Assembly: GCF_000518265.1 (NCBI RefSeq)
Contig: NZ_JADG01000008.1
Coordinates: 434,001 to 498,000 of the forward strand
Length of the DNA stretch: 64,000 nt
DNA from: Actinomadura oligospora ATCC 43269
GTDB taxonomy: Bacteria > Actinomycetota > Actinomycetes > Streptosporangiales > Streptosporangiaceae
Reading direction: 5' to 3'
Positions 7,129-15,380 of the stretch are shown here, one piece after another (positions within the stretch are counted from its first letter, which is position 1; the number at the start of each line of letters is the position of its first letter). The notes beneath the pieces are model-generated. The model saw only the letters and a list, made by a program, of their open reading frames with translations, had not been told where the DNA came from and did no database searches. The position numbers and the translations under genes are program-made.

Positions 7129-8493
7129 ATGACGAACGTCATCCTCGCCCTGGTGGGCCTGGCCGCTGCTGCGGTGGCGGCCGGGCTCTGGGCCTGGCGC
7201 AAGTTCCACCCCGTGTCGTGGTGGTACGTCGTCCAGTTCCCTGGCCGCGCGGTGCTGGCCTACCTGACGTGGCATCACGTCGCGTCTGGCTGCTCACTCA
7301 CCCGGAACCGGCGGCGGTGGCGGCTCACCCTCGATGCGCTCCCGGTCGTCGGACAGGCGGCTAAGAGTGCGGCCACGGTCGTTCAGTACCGGCGTCGGAT
7401 GCGGCGGGTCGACGTCGAGAAGTCGCCGCGCATCGGGCTCATGCGACCCACTCGGCTCGGCTGGCGTGTGCGCGTCCGGCTCGCGGACGGTCAGGTTCCG
7501 GCCGACTACGAGAAGGCTGCCGAAGGGATCGCGCACGCCTGGCGCGTCCACTCTGTTCGCGTGGTGGATCCCCGTCCTGGGCGGGTCACCTTGTGGGCGA
7601 CCATGCGTGACCCGCTGACCGAGGTCAGGGTGTCGCCCGAGACCGGGGAGCTGCTCAAGGTCCGTCCGGGCAAGTTGGAGAACGGTACGGACTGGATCAT
7701 GGACTTCCGGACCATGCCGCACCACCTGAACGCCGGGGCAACTCAGTCGGGCAAGTCCACGCTCATGAACGCGATGATCAAGGGTCTCGCCCCTCAGCCG
7801 GTCGCGCTCGTCGGGTTCGACCTCAAGGGCGGGGTGGAGCTCACGCCCTACGCTCCGCGGCTGTCGGCGCTGGCCACGACGCGCAGGGAATCGGTCGGCC
7901 TGCTGGAAGACCTGGTGGGCGAACTGGAAGGCCGGATGGCGCTGTGCCGGGCGCATGGTGCACGCAACGTCTGGAAGCTGCCGGAGGACCTGCGGCCGGT
8001 CCCCATCGTCGTCCTGGTGGACGAGGTCGCCGAACTGTTCCTCATGGCGGACAAGAGCGAGAAGGACGAGATCGCCAAGACCGGAACCGCGCTGCTGCGC
8101 GTCGCCCAGCTCGGCCGGGCGTTCGCGGTCTACCTGGTGATCTGCGGTCAGCGCATCGGCTCTGACCTCGGGCCCGGCGTCACCGCGCTCCGTGCTCAGC
8201 TCTCGGGGCGCATCTGCCATCGCGTCAACGATCCCGAGACCGCGAACATGACCCTTGGCGACATGGACCCCGCCGCTCTGGACGCCGCGCGCGCCATCCC
8301 TGCCGAGACTCCAGGCGTCTGCATCGTCGCTGGTTCGGATGGCTCCTGGTACCGGGCGCGCTCGGTCTACGTCAGCGAGGAAGACGCCGAAGCCGCCGCC
8401 CGCGAGTATGCGCACCTCGCTCCGGCCTGGGGCGACCTGATCGGCTCGTCCGCCCCACCCGCGTCCGGCCGGGGCTGGCCCATGGCCGCATAG
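7129..8493 (+). CDS. FtsK/SpoIIIE-type conjugative DNA translocase (TraSA/TraB-like)
   Basis: 454 residues. An N-terminal membrane segment (about 3-22, VILALVGLAAAAVAAGLWAW) and a middle region of about 180 residues precede the motor domain: Walker A NAGATQSGKST near residue 204 and Walker B PIVVLVDEVAEL near 298. This is the usual layout of septal DNA translocators that transfer double-stranded AICE and plasmid DNA between mycelia. It follows the SCO3933-type gene by 17 bp, in the same operon. Function known for the family; single-protein transfer inferred. Confidence 0.9.
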   Translation: MTNVILALVGLAAAAVAAGLWAWRKFHPVSWWYVVQFPGRAVLAYLTWHHVASGCSLTRNRRRWRLTLDALPVVGQAAKSAATVVQYRRRMRRVDVEKSPRIGLMRPTRLGWRVRVRLADGQVPADYEKAAEGIAHAWRVHSVRVVDPRPGRVTLWATMRDPLTEVRVSPETGELLKVRPGKLENGTDWIMDFRTMPHHLNAGATQSGKSTLMNAMIKGLAPQPVALVGFDLKGGVELTPYAPRLSALATTRRESVGLLEDLVGELEGRMALCRAHGARNVWKLPEDLRPVPIVVLVDEVAELFLMADKSEKDEIAKTGTALLRVAQLGRAFAVYLVICGQRIGSDLGPGVTALRAQLSGRICHRVNDPETANMTLGDMDPAALDAARAIPAETPGVCIVAGSDGSWYRARSVYVSEEDAEAAAREYAHLAPAWGDLIGSSAPPASGRGWPMAA

Positions 8494-8584
8494 CCCATCA
8501 CACCCGCCCTTCGGCTCGGCGTGAGCCCTGATCACGCCAAGTCCCTACCCGATCCATGCCTGAACCGCCTTGGAGGCACCCGCC

Positions 8585-8824
8585 ATGAACGCGCGCATCA
8601 TCCCGTTCCCGCGTCGTCCGCGTCCCGTCCCTGTCGTCGTCTCGCTGGTCACGGTCGATTGGGACGTCGCCCGGCTTCTCTATGTCGCCCGCTGCTCCCG
8701 GTGCGCCGACGCGTTCACCGCGCTCGGCCTGGCCGACGCGGACGACTGGGCCGACACCCACACCTGCGACGCCGAGTTGGTCGCCCTGCTCGCCGAGGTC
8801 GTCATTGTCGGGCGGGCTGCCTGA
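8585..8824 (+). CDS. Small AICE hypothetical protein
   Basis: 79 residues from ATG with GGAGG about 9 bases upstream (8571-8575). It contains CSRCADAF and later HTCDAELV, so a small metal-binding site (CxxC plus His/Cys) is possible. Its stop overlaps the start of the DUF2637 gene (TGATG). Located between the translocase and the Spd-like gene; function unknown. Confidence 0.6.
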   Translation: MNARIIPFPRRPRPVPVVVSLVTVDWDVARLLYVARCSRCADAFTALGLADADDWADTHTCDAELVALLAEVVIVGRAA

Positions 8825-9528
8825 TGGGACGGCCCCGCGCGGTGCTCGCAGACTCCGGGCCGGTGCTGGTCCTGGCCCTCATCGCGGCTGCGGGCTCGTT
8901 CACTCACATCCACGACACCGCCGACCAGCACGGACAGCACGGGCTGATGGCCTGGGCCGTGGCGGTCTGCATCGACCTGACGTGTGTTATGGCCGCACGT
9001 GAACGCCAGCGCGACCGCCGAACTGGTCGACGCTCGGGCGGGGCGGCGTCCTGGCCCGCGCTCGTCCTGGTCGGCGGCATCCTGCTCTCGCTGGCCGCCA
9101 ACCTCGCACAGGCCGAACTGTCGGCCTGGGGCTGGATGGTCGCCGCCACTCCCGCTGGTGCGTTCCTGGTCGCCGTCTCCATGCTCGAACGCCGCGCCTC
9201 GACGCCCGGGACGTCAACCGGGCAGGACACCGAGGTTCTGATCGTCCCGCCGTCCTTCGGCAACCCGGATGCCAAGCCGGACGCTCCTGCCGCTCCTGCT
9301 CCCGCCCGTCCGCAGATCACGGGTCCGGCTCCTCCTGAGCCTGCTCCGGTTCGTCCGGCGGACGGGCCCGCCTCGCCGCCCGCGCCGCTGGTCGCCTTCG
9401 CCCGCCGCGTCGCTGACGAGCACTACACCCGCCACGGACACCCGATCACTGCTGAAGCCCTGCGCGCCCGCCTGGGCGTCTCCGACCAACTCGCTCGCGA
9501 CCTGCTCGGCCACCTGGCCGCCGCCTGA
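8824..9528 (+). CDS. DUF2637-type membrane protein (Spd-like spread protein)
   Basis: 234 residues. The N-terminal half has four hydrophobic segments (near 10-28, 40-60, 80-100 and 105-122) with GPVLVLALIAAAGSFTHIHDTA, typical of DUF2637 proteins next to AICE tra genes. A Pro/Ala-rich linker leads to a C-terminal helical domain (VAFARRVADEHYTRHGHP...LRARLGVSDQLARDLLGHL) that resembles a small winged-helix or DNA-binding module. Spread (Spd) proteins move transferred DNA within the recipient mycelium; membership in that process is inferred from position. Confidence 0.7.
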   Translation: MGRPRAVLADSGPVLVLALIAAAGSFTHIHDTADQHGQHGLMAWAVAVCIDLTCVMAARERQRDRRTGRRSGGAASWPALVLVGGILLSLAANLAQAELSAWGWMVAATPAGAFLVAVSMLERRASTPGTSTGQDTEVLIVPPSFGNPDAKPDAPAAPAPARPQITGPAPPEPAPVRPADGPASPPAPLVAFARRVADEHYTRHGHPITAEALRARLGVSDQLARDLLGHLAAA

Positions 9529-9547
9529 ACCCAAGGGAGAACGCACG

Positions 9548-9880
9548 ATGACCGACTTCATCCGCCCGTCCCAGCTCTTCGACCGCCTCAAGTTCGTCAT
9601 GGGCCTGCGCGCCCTGGCGACCTTCCTGGAGGAAAACCCCAGCGTCCCGGTTCCGCATGCGAGCCGCGACCTGATCGTCTTCACCAACTCGGACGACTGC
9701 GAGTTCTGCCAGCGCGCCGAGATCGACCGGATCGCCGCCCTCCTCGACACCGTCCCGGAGGACGGGACGACCGATCGCGGCCACTACACCGCGATCAAGC
9801 ACTTCGGGCCGCTTGCCTACAAGGCGGTGTTCATCCCCGAGAAGTGCCGCTGCTCCTCGAAGACCGGACGGGCCGCCTGA
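9548..9880 (+). CDS. AICE accessory protein
   Basis: 110 residues, ATG with AGGGAG 7 bases upstream. It contains NSDDCEFCQRAEID and a C-terminal EKCRCSSKTGR, so a Cys-based metal site is possible. Segment RLKFVMGLRALATFLEENPSVPVP is like small proteins of unknown function found in actinomycete elements and phages. Coupled by TGATG to the next gene. Confidence 0.6.
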   Translation: MTDFIRPSQLFDRLKFVMGLRALATFLEENPSVPVPHASRDLIVFTNSDDCEFCQRAEIDRIAALLDTVPEDGTTDRGHYTAIKHFGPLAYKAVFIPEKCRCSSKTGRAA

Positions 9881-10179
9881 TGCTCGCCGTCCAGCCGCCG
9901 CCGGAACCGGCGCCGAAGTTCTGGTGCCGCTGCCGGACCTGCGGTCACTCCCGCGTCTCCGACTGGCCGGACCTGCCGCCCGACCTGGACGGAACGTCCT
10001 GCAACTCGTGCGGGTCGGAAGAGATCACGCTCTTCGAGATCGCTACCCGCCGCGCCATCCGGCTCCCTCGCCTGCTTATCCCGCCGCCCGTCCGCTACCG
10101 CTGCGCTGACTGCGGCTCCGGCGGCCTGACCAGCGACGGCGACACCTGCCCCGCCTGCCTCGGCACGGGCTTCCTCTAG
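9880..10179 (+). CDS. Zinc-ribbon protein
   Basis: 99 residues. Two ribbon-like zinc sites are visible: CRCRTCGHSR with CNSCGSEE, and CADCGSGG with CPACLGTGF, the latter like the CxxCxGxG motif of DnaJ. ATG overlaps the previous stop. Probably a nucleic-acid or protein-binding accessory factor of the element; function unknown. Confidence 0.6.
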   Translation: MLAVQPPPEPAPKFWCRCRTCGHSRVSDWPDLPPDLDGTSCNSCGSEEITLFEIATRRAIRLPRLLIPPPVRYRCADCGSGGLTSDGDTCPACLGTGFL

Positions 10180-10212
10180 ACCGTCCCACCCGTCCGGAAA
10201 GGACCACGGCCC

Positions 10213-10368
10213 ATGTTCTTCCGCCGCCTCGGATTCGCCGCCTTCTGGATCGTCCTCATCCTCTTCATGGTCAACAACCCCGCCGTCGCCGCCCACACGA
10301 CCAAGGGCATCTTCGCCCTCCTCGGCCACATCGCCGAGGGCCTGGCCCGCTTCGCCACCGCCTTCTGA
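10213..10368 (+). CDS. 51-residue single-pass membrane protein
   Basis: Starts MFFRRLGFAAFWIVLILFMV, a clear hydrophobic segment, followed by a second moderately hydrophobic stretch (TTKGIFALLGHIAEGLARF). A purine-rich AAAGGA lies upstream of the ATG. It lies between the zinc-ribbon gene and repSA in the same direction. Small membrane proteins of this kind occur at this position in related elements; a role in transfer or spread is only a guess. Confidence 0.6.
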   Translation: MFFRRLGFAAFWIVLILFMVNNPAVAAHTTKGIFALLGHIAEGLARFATAF

Positions 10369-10450
10369 CCCACCACGCCGCACGCCAGCCCATGCCGGGG
10401 CCGGCTACGCCCGACCCCGGCACCCACCACCGACAGGAGGACCGCCGACC

Positions 10451-11866
10451 ATGCCAGACTCACCCGCCGCGCCACTGGTCACCCCGCTCGCCGCGTCCTC
10501 CCTCGCAGCCTGCCTCGACCGCCCCGACTACCCGCGTCTCGCCGCCCGGCTCCGCCGCCTCAACGGCTGTGCCCAACCGATCCACCTGCGCGGCCACGTC
10601 GAACACCGCGACCCGCTGACCGGCGAACAGCTCCACCGCTACACCACCGCCCACGAACCCGGCGGCGTCCTCCGCGTCGCCTGCAAGACCCGCCGGGCGT
10701 CCCGCTGCCCCGCCTGCGCCGAGACCTACCGGGCCGACACCTACCAGCTCATCCGCGCGGGCTTGGTCGGCGGAAAGGGCGTCCCCGACTCGGTGACCTC
10801 GCACCCGGCAGCGTTCGTCACCCTCACCGCCCCGTCCTTCGGTGTCGTCCACACCCACCGCGAGAAGAACGGCCACGTCCAGCCCTGCCACCCTCGCCGC
10901 AACGCGGGAGCCTGCCCCCACGGCCGCTCTCAGTCCTGCACCACACGTCACTCCGCCGAAGACGCCCGACTCGGCGAACCCCTGTGCCCGGACTGCTACG
11001 ACTACGCCGGATCGGTGCTGTTCAACGCCCTCGCTCCGGAACTGTGGCGACGCTTCACCCTCGCCCTCCGCCGCCGCGTCGCCAAAGCCGCGGGCCTCAC
11101 CCTCGCCGAACTGAACGCCGCCGCAACCCTCTCGTTCGCCAAAGTCGCCGAGTACCAGCGCCGGGGCATCGTCCACTTCCACGCTGTCATCCGCCTCGAC
11201 GGACCAGGCGGCCCAACCTCATCGCCGCAGCCCTGGGCCACCTATGACGCCTTGGCCGACGCCATTGACCAGGCTGTTCCAGCCGTCTCGGTCACCACCC
11301 CAGAGGCCCCCGGCGTCCCGTCCCGCCGCCTCACTTGGGGCGCACAACTCGACGTCCGCCCGATCACCACAAGCGGAGACCTCACCGACCAGGCCGTTGC
11401 GGGCTACATCGCCAAGTACGCCACCAAAGCCGCTGAGTGCCTCGGCACCCTCGACCGTCGCATCGGCCCAGCCGACAACCTCAACGCACTCCCCATCACA
11501 CCCCACGCCCGCCGCCTGATCGCCGAATGCCTCCGCCTCGGCTCCCTCGAAGAGATGACCGCACTCCGCCTGACCGAGTGGGCTCACATGCTCGGCTTCC
11601 GGGGCCACTTCTCCACCAAGAGCCGCCGGTACTCCACCACCCTCGGCGCACTCCGCCAGGCACGCATCACCCACAACCAGCAACAACACGAGACCTCGAC
11701 CGGACGCCTACCCCTCACACCTGAAGACCAGGTGCTTGTCGTCGCGCACTGGTCCTACGCGGGACGCGGCCTCACACCCGGCGAATCTCTCCTCGCCGCT
11801 GCGCTCTCCGGCCATCCGGTCCGGCTGTTCGATCCGTCCAGCTCGCCGCAAGGGAGGTCCACATGA
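10451..11866 (+). CDS. RepSA-like HUH replication initiator
   Basis: 471 residues, ATG with GGAGGA upstream. N-terminal Cys pairs (CKTRRASRCPACAETY; CPDCYDYAG) form the zinc-finger-like part. RGIVHFHAVIRLDG supplies the HUH metal-binding histidines, and VAGYIAKYATKAA provides the catalytic Tyr/Lys segment of rolling-circle initiators. This is the family of RepSA, which starts rolling-circle replication of excised AICE DNA. Its TGA overlaps the xis ATG. Confidence 0.85.
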   Translation: MPDSPAAPLVTPLAASSLAACLDRPDYPRLAARLRRLNGCAQPIHLRGHVEHRDPLTGEQLHRYTTAHEPGGVLRVACKTRRASRCPACAETYRADTYQLIRAGLVGGKGVPDSVTSHPAAFVTLTAPSFGVVHTHREKNGHVQPCHPRRNAGACPHGRSQSCTTRHSAEDARLGEPLCPDCYDYAGSVLFNALAPELWRRFTLALRRRVAKAAGLTLAELNAAATLSFAKVAEYQRRGIVHFHAVIRLDGPGGPTSSPQPWATYDALADAIDQAVPAVSVTTPEAPGVPSRRLTWGAQLDVRPITTSGDLTDQAVAGYIAKYATKAAECLGTLDRRIGPADNLNALPITPHARRLIAECLRLGSLEEMTALRLTEWAHMLGFRGHFSTKSRRYSTTLGALRQARITHNQQQHETSTGRLPLTPEDQVLVVAHWSYAGRGLTPGESLLAAALSGHPVRLFDPSSSPQGRST

Positions 11867-12042
11867 CCGAACTCGTCCTCACCGTCGACGAGGCCGCCGA
11901 ACGGCTCCGCGTGAGCCGCTGGACGGTCTACAACCTCATCCGCTCCAACCAGCTCCGCACGGTCAAGATCGGCCGTCGTCGTCTCGTTCCCGTCAGCTCG
12001 CTCGTGGAGTGCCTCGACCTGCTCTCGGAGGTTGCTGCCTGA
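11863..12042 (+). CDS. xis: Excisionase, MerR-like HTH
   Basis: 59 residues. LTVDEAAERLRVSRWTVYNLIRSNQLRTVKIGRRRLVP is a MerR/excisionase-type winged helix, the usual length and position of Xis in pSAM2-like elements. AGGGAGG lies just upstream. It overlaps repSA (ATGA) and int (TGATG), so replication, excision and integration genes are translationally coupled. Confidence 0.85.
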   Translation: MTELVLTVDEAAERLRVSRWTVYNLIRSNQLRTVKIGRRRLVPVSSLVECLDLLSEVAA

Positions 12043-13412
12043 TGTCCGTCACCACTCTCGCCTTCCCGGACGAGCCGGAGGAGTCGGAGAAGCAGAAGCC
12101 CGCCAAGGCCCGCCGCTCCCGCTCCCGCAAACGGGCCAACGGCGAAGGAACGATCTACCAGCGAAAGGACGGCCGGTACGAGGGGGCGGCCTTCGTCCCC
12201 ACCACGGCGGGCACCTTCAAGCGCATCCGCGTCTACGGCCGGACTCGCGACGAGGCCCGTCGGAAGCTGACGAAGCTTCTGGAGCAGGCAGACCAGGGGA
12301 TCCCTGTCGCCGCTGAGAGCTGGACTCTCGCGCAGTACCTCGCGTACTGGCTGGAACACATCGTCCGGCCTGAGCGGAAGCCCAAGACGGTTCAGGGGTA
12401 CGAGAGCGTCATCCGGCTCTACCTGATCCCTGAGCTGGGCAACAAGCGGCTCGGGAAGCTGGCCGCGCGGGACGTCCGGGCCTTCATCTCGCGTGTCCGG
12501 GCTCAGTGCCTCTGCTGCAAGCACGGGGCGGACGCCGCACGGGAGGTTCCGCGCTGCTGTGCCCTCAAGGGCGGGAAGTGCTGCGAGTCGCTGCTCTCGA
12601 CCCGCATGGTCCAGTCGATCCACGCCGTCCTCCGGAACGCCCTGGAGTCGGCCGTCCGGGAGGAAGTTGTGCCTCGCAACGTCGCCAAGCTCGTCCGGGT
12701 CTCCGCGCCCAAGTATCGGGTCAACCGGGGCCTCACGGTCGACCAGGCGCGCGCCGTCCTGCGGGCCGCGCAGGATGAGCGGCTCCACGCCTTGTACGTC
12801 CTGGCGCTGTGCCTTGGCCTGCGGCGCGGGGAACTGCTCGGCCTGCGCTGGGACGACGTGAGCTGGATCTCCTGCCGGGCCTGCGACGGTGAGGGCGGTG
12901 AGGTCGACGGTCAGGACTGCGAGGTCTGCTCAGGGCAGGGAGTCGAGGGCGGCACCCTCGAAGTGGTCCAGACGCTCCAACGCGTCGGGGGCGAACTGCG
13001 GTTCGTCTCGCCCAAGAGTGAGGATTCCGAGCGAACCATCCCGCTGCCGTTGTTCTGCGCCGTGAGCCTGGCGAAGCACAGGGCCCGCCAGTTGGACGAG
13101 CGCGCGGACGCCTGGCCGAACTGGCAGGAACACGGGCTCGTCTTCCCGTCTCGGGTCGGGACGCCGATGGAGCCGGACAACCTGCGTCGGAGCTGGGGCC
13201 GTGTCCGCGAGGCGGCGGGGCTGGGCGGTGTCCGCTTCCATGACATGCGGCACACCTGCGTTTCGCTGCTGCTGCACCTGGGCGTTGCCCCTGATGTCGT
13301 CCGCGAGATCGTGGGGCACTCGGACATCGAGGTCACGATGACGATCTACGCTCACACCTCGCTCGACGAGAAGCGGGCGGCGCTCGGGAAGCTGGGGGAG
13401 GCGCTCGGCTGA
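12042..13412 (+). CDS. int: Tyrosine site-specific integrase
   Basis: 456 residues. An N-terminal basic arm-binding domain (RKRANGEGTIYQRKDGRYEG) and a core-binding domain (about 100-220) precede the catalytic domain with R (LGLRRGELLGLRW), HDMRHTC and the nucleophile in MTIYAHTS. Two Cys-rich inserts interrupt it: CLCCKHG...CCALKGGKCC in the core-binding domain, common in this integrase group, and CRACDGEGG...CEVCSGQG within the catalytic domain, DnaJ-like and less usual. Starts at ATG overlapping the xis stop. Probably targets tRNA-Phe. Confidence 0.92.
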   Translation: MSVTTLAFPDEPEESEKQKPAKARRSRSRKRANGEGTIYQRKDGRYEGAAFVPTTAGTFKRIRVYGRTRDEARRKLTKLLEQADQGIPVAAESWTLAQYLAYWLEHIVRPERKPKTVQGYESVIRLYLIPELGNKRLGKLAARDVRAFISRVRAQCLCCKHGADAAREVPRCCALKGGKCCESLLSTRMVQSIHAVLRNALESAVREEVVPRNVAKLVRVSAPKYRVNRGLTVDQARAVLRAAQDERLHALYVLALCLGLRRGELLGLRWDDVSWISCRACDGEGGEVDGQDCEVCSGQGVEGGTLEVVQTLQRVGGELRFVSPKSEDSERTIPLPLFCAVSLAKHRARQLDERADAWPNWQEHGLVFPSRVGTPMEPDNLRRSWGRVREAAGLGGVRFHDMRHTCVSLLLHLGVAPDVVREIVGHSDIEVTMTIYAHTSLDEKRAALGKLGEALG

Positions 13413-13426
13413 GGCTGTAGCTGGAC

Positions 13427-13448
13427 GTTGCCGTCAGGGTTGCCGTCA
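13427..13448. repeat. Twin 10-bp direct repeats between int and tRNA-Phe
   Basis: GTTGCCGTCA occurs at 13427-13436 and again at 13439-13448, one per 12 bp. Position between int and the attachment site makes these candidate arm-type integrase or Xis binding sites; no binding data. Confidence 0.5.
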
Positions 13449-13483
13449 AAAAGCCCGGACACGATCACGTGTCCGGGCTTTTT
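13448..13483. terminator. Bidirectional terminator after int and tRNA-Phe
   Basis: Perfect 16-bp stem (13448-13463 with 13468-13483), loop ATCA, flanked by A-tract on the left and T-tract on the right inside the stem ends, so it can stop transcription from int (plus) and from the tRNA-Asp/tRNA-Phe unit (minus). Confidence 0.9.
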
Positions 13484-13499
13484 GGCTGTTCAGAAGATG

Positions 13500-13573
13500 T
13501 GGGCAGGGGCGGGGTCGAACCGCCGACCTTCCGCTTTTCAGGCGGACGCTCGTACCGACTGAGCTACCTACCC
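13500..13573 (-). tRNA. tRNA-Phe (GAA)
   Basis: Cloverleaf: acceptor GGGTAGG pairs with CCTGCCC (one G-U), anticodon loop CTGAAAA gives GAA, T-loop TTCGACC, discriminator A, no encoded CCA. The 3' end faces int, so it is the likely attB site of the element; the element would restore the tRNA 3' end. Confidence 0.95.
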
Positions 13574-13596
13574 ATGACACGCGTCCGCGCGTCTTG

Positions 13597-13671
13597 CGGT
13601 CCTGACGGGATTTGAACCCGCGGCCTCCACCTTGACAGGGTGGCGAGCACTCCTAGCTGCTCCACAGGACC
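13597..13671 (-). tRNA. tRNA-Asp (GTC)
   Basis: Acceptor GGTCCTG pairs with CAGGACC, anticodon stem CCACC/GGTGG, loop CTGTCAA with anticodon GTC, T-loop TTCAAAT, discriminator G as expected for Asp. It lies 23 bp upstream of tRNA-Phe on the same strand, probably co-transcribed. Confidence 0.95.
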
Positions 13672-13824
13672 TTGCGTGCTCCGAGTCTAGCTGGTTCGGA
13701 GGTGTTCCGTGACCGGGGCTTTTCGGGCCCTCGCTCTCGGCGACAGGCATGAGCTTACGGGATGCTCGAGGTGAGTGCCAACTCGATAAGCGGGGGTGGG
13801 ATCGGGTGGGTTTGGATGGCCGGG

Positions 13825-14595
13825 TCAGGCCTGGCCCCGCCAGACGAGGAGGCGGCGTTCCAGGGTGAGGAAGGCGGCGTTCAGGGTGAGGCCGAGGACG
13901 CCCAGCAGGACGATGCAGGTCCAGACGCCGGGGATGTCGGTGGTGCTCTGGGCGAGCATCTGCAGGTAGCCGATGCCGTTGACGCTGCCGACGAGTTCCG
14001 AGACCACCATGAGGATCAGGGCCGTGGAGAGGCTGAGGCGGAGGCCGGCGGAGATCTTGGGGGCGGCGGCGGGGAGGAGGACGCGGAGGATCCGCGCGCG
14101 GCGGGAGAGGCGGAAGGCGCGGGCGGTCTCGAGTTTGAGGGGGTCGATGCCCCTGGCGCCCTCGATGGTGTTCAGCAGGACGGGCCAGACGACGCCGAAG
14201 ACGATCGTGGCGACCTGCATCCCGGTGCCGATCTTGAAGGCGGCGAGGAAGAGCGGGACCAGGGCCGGCGGGGGGATGGCGCGGAAGAAGTGGATCAAGG
14301 GGGCCAGATGGTCGGCGACGAGCGGGGAGCGTCCGGCGAGGAGACCGATCGTGATGCCGAGGACGCAGGCCAGGGCCCAGCCGGTGAGGAGGCGGGCGAG
14401 GCTCGGGAAGATGTTGCCGGTCGCCTGGGGGGTCAGGAACAGGTGGGACGCGGGGCCGGAGAACCAGTCCTTGTGCATCCGCGTGAGGATCTCGGTCGGC
14501 GGCGGGAAGAACGGGTCGTCCGCGCGGCGGGTGGCGATCTCCCAGAGGACGACGGCGGCGGGCAGGGACGCGAGGCGGGCCAGGCGGTGGATCAT
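13825..14595 (-). CDS. ABC transporter permease (SsuC/TauC-like)
   Basis: 256 residues with about six membrane segments and the permease EAA-like loop (EGARGIDPLKLETARAFRLS). It belongs to the nitrate/sulfonate/taurine/pyrimidine importer type. ATG at 14595 overlaps the stop of the upstream permease gene (ATGA). Last gene of the three-gene operon; no ATPase gene follows before tRNA-Asp. Substrate unknown. Confidence 0.85.
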   Translation of the reverse strand: MIHRLARLASLPAAVVLWEIATRRADDPFFPPPTEILTRMHKDWFSGPASHLFLTPQATGNIFPSLARLLTGWALACVLGITIGLLAGRSPLVADHLAPLIHFFRAIPPPALVPLFLAAFKIGTGMQVATIVFGVVWPVLLNTIEGARGIDPLKLETARAFRLSRRARILRVLLPAAAPKISAGLRLSLSTALILMVVSELVGSVNGIGYLQMLAQSTTDIPGVWTCIVLLGVLGLTLNAAFLTLERRLLVWRGQA

Positions 14596-15380
14596 CGGGC
14601 CGTCCTCCAGCGGAACAGGCGGTGTTCCAGGGCGGCGAGGACGCCGTTGCCGAGCAGGCCGAGGACGCCCGCCCAGAGGGCCGCGGCGAGCATGGGTTCC
14701 ATGCGGGCGGAGCTTCCGGCGGTGTTGATGAACGTGCCGATGCCCGCCGAGCCGCTCGCGAAGAGTTCGGCGCTGACCGTGGCGATGAGGGCGATGCCCG
14801 CCGACATGCGGACGCCGGCGGCGATGAACGGGGCGGTGGACGGCAGGGACACGCGCAACAGGACGGAGAGCGGCCCGAAGCCGAAGGACGCCAGGGACTC
14901 GCGGGCGACCGGGTCCACCTCGCGCAGGCCGTACACGGTGTTGATGAGCACCGGCCAGCAGGACGCGTAGACCACGATCGTCGTCTTCAGGTCCAGCGCG
15001 TCCGGGAACAGGAGCATCGCGAGCGGGATGATCGCGACGGCCGGGATCGGGCGGAGGAACTCCAGCACCGGGCGGACGACGGCGTCCAGGCGCGGCAGGG
15101 AGCCGAGGACGAGGCCGAGCGGGACGGCGAGCGCCACCGCCTCCGCCAGGCCGAGCAGCCAGGCGGTGACGGTGGCGCGCAGGTCGGTGCGGAACGCGGC
15201 GTCCCCGGCGAGTCGTCCGGCCTCGGTCAGGACGGACGAGAGGGGCGGCAGGACGTCCCGGTCCACCAGGCCGGTCCGGGACGCCAGCTCGGCGAGGAGG
15301 AGGAACGCGGCGACGCCCTGGACGCCGCGCCTCGTCCGGGTCCACGCCGCCTTCCGGAGGGCTCCTGCCGCGGGGGTCAC
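14592..15380 (-). CDS. ABC transporter permease (SsuC/TauC-like)
   Basis: 262 residues, about six membrane segments, EAA-type loop YGLREVDPVARESLASFGFG. A paralogue of the downstream permease; the two would form a heterodimeric channel with the lipoprotein encoded just upstream, whose stop it overlaps by four bases. Substrate unknown. Confidence 0.85.
   Translation of the reverse strand: MTPAAGALRKAAWTRTRRGVQGVAAFLLLAELASRTGLVDRDVLPPLSSVLTEAGRLAGDAAFRTDLRATVTAWLLGLAEAVALAVPLGLVLGSLPRLDAVVRPVLEFLRPIPAVAIIPLAMLLFPDALDLKTTIVVYASCWPVLINTVYGLREVDPVARESLASFGFGPLSVLLRVSLPSTAPFIAAGVRMSAGIALIATVSAELFASGSAGIGTFINTAGSSARMEPMLAAALWAGVLGLLGNGVLAALEHRLFRWRTAR

Larger units (their letters stand above)
1..13573. 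mobile_element. Actinomycete integrative and conjugative element (pSAM2/AICE type), left end outside window
   Basis: The gene set and order (KorSA-like GntR repressor, SCO3933-type protein, FtsK-like Tra, DUF2637 protein, RepSA-like initiator, Xis, Int) is the core of AICEs. The core genes are nearly all co-directional and many overlap by 1-4 bases. Int ends about 90 bp from the 3' end of a tRNA-Phe gene, the usual kind of attachment site. I found no second copy of the tRNA 3' segment between 1 and 13.4 kb, so attL should lie left of the window. The boundary inside the tRNA gene and the inclusion of the leftmost cargo genes are inferred. Confidence 0.8.
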
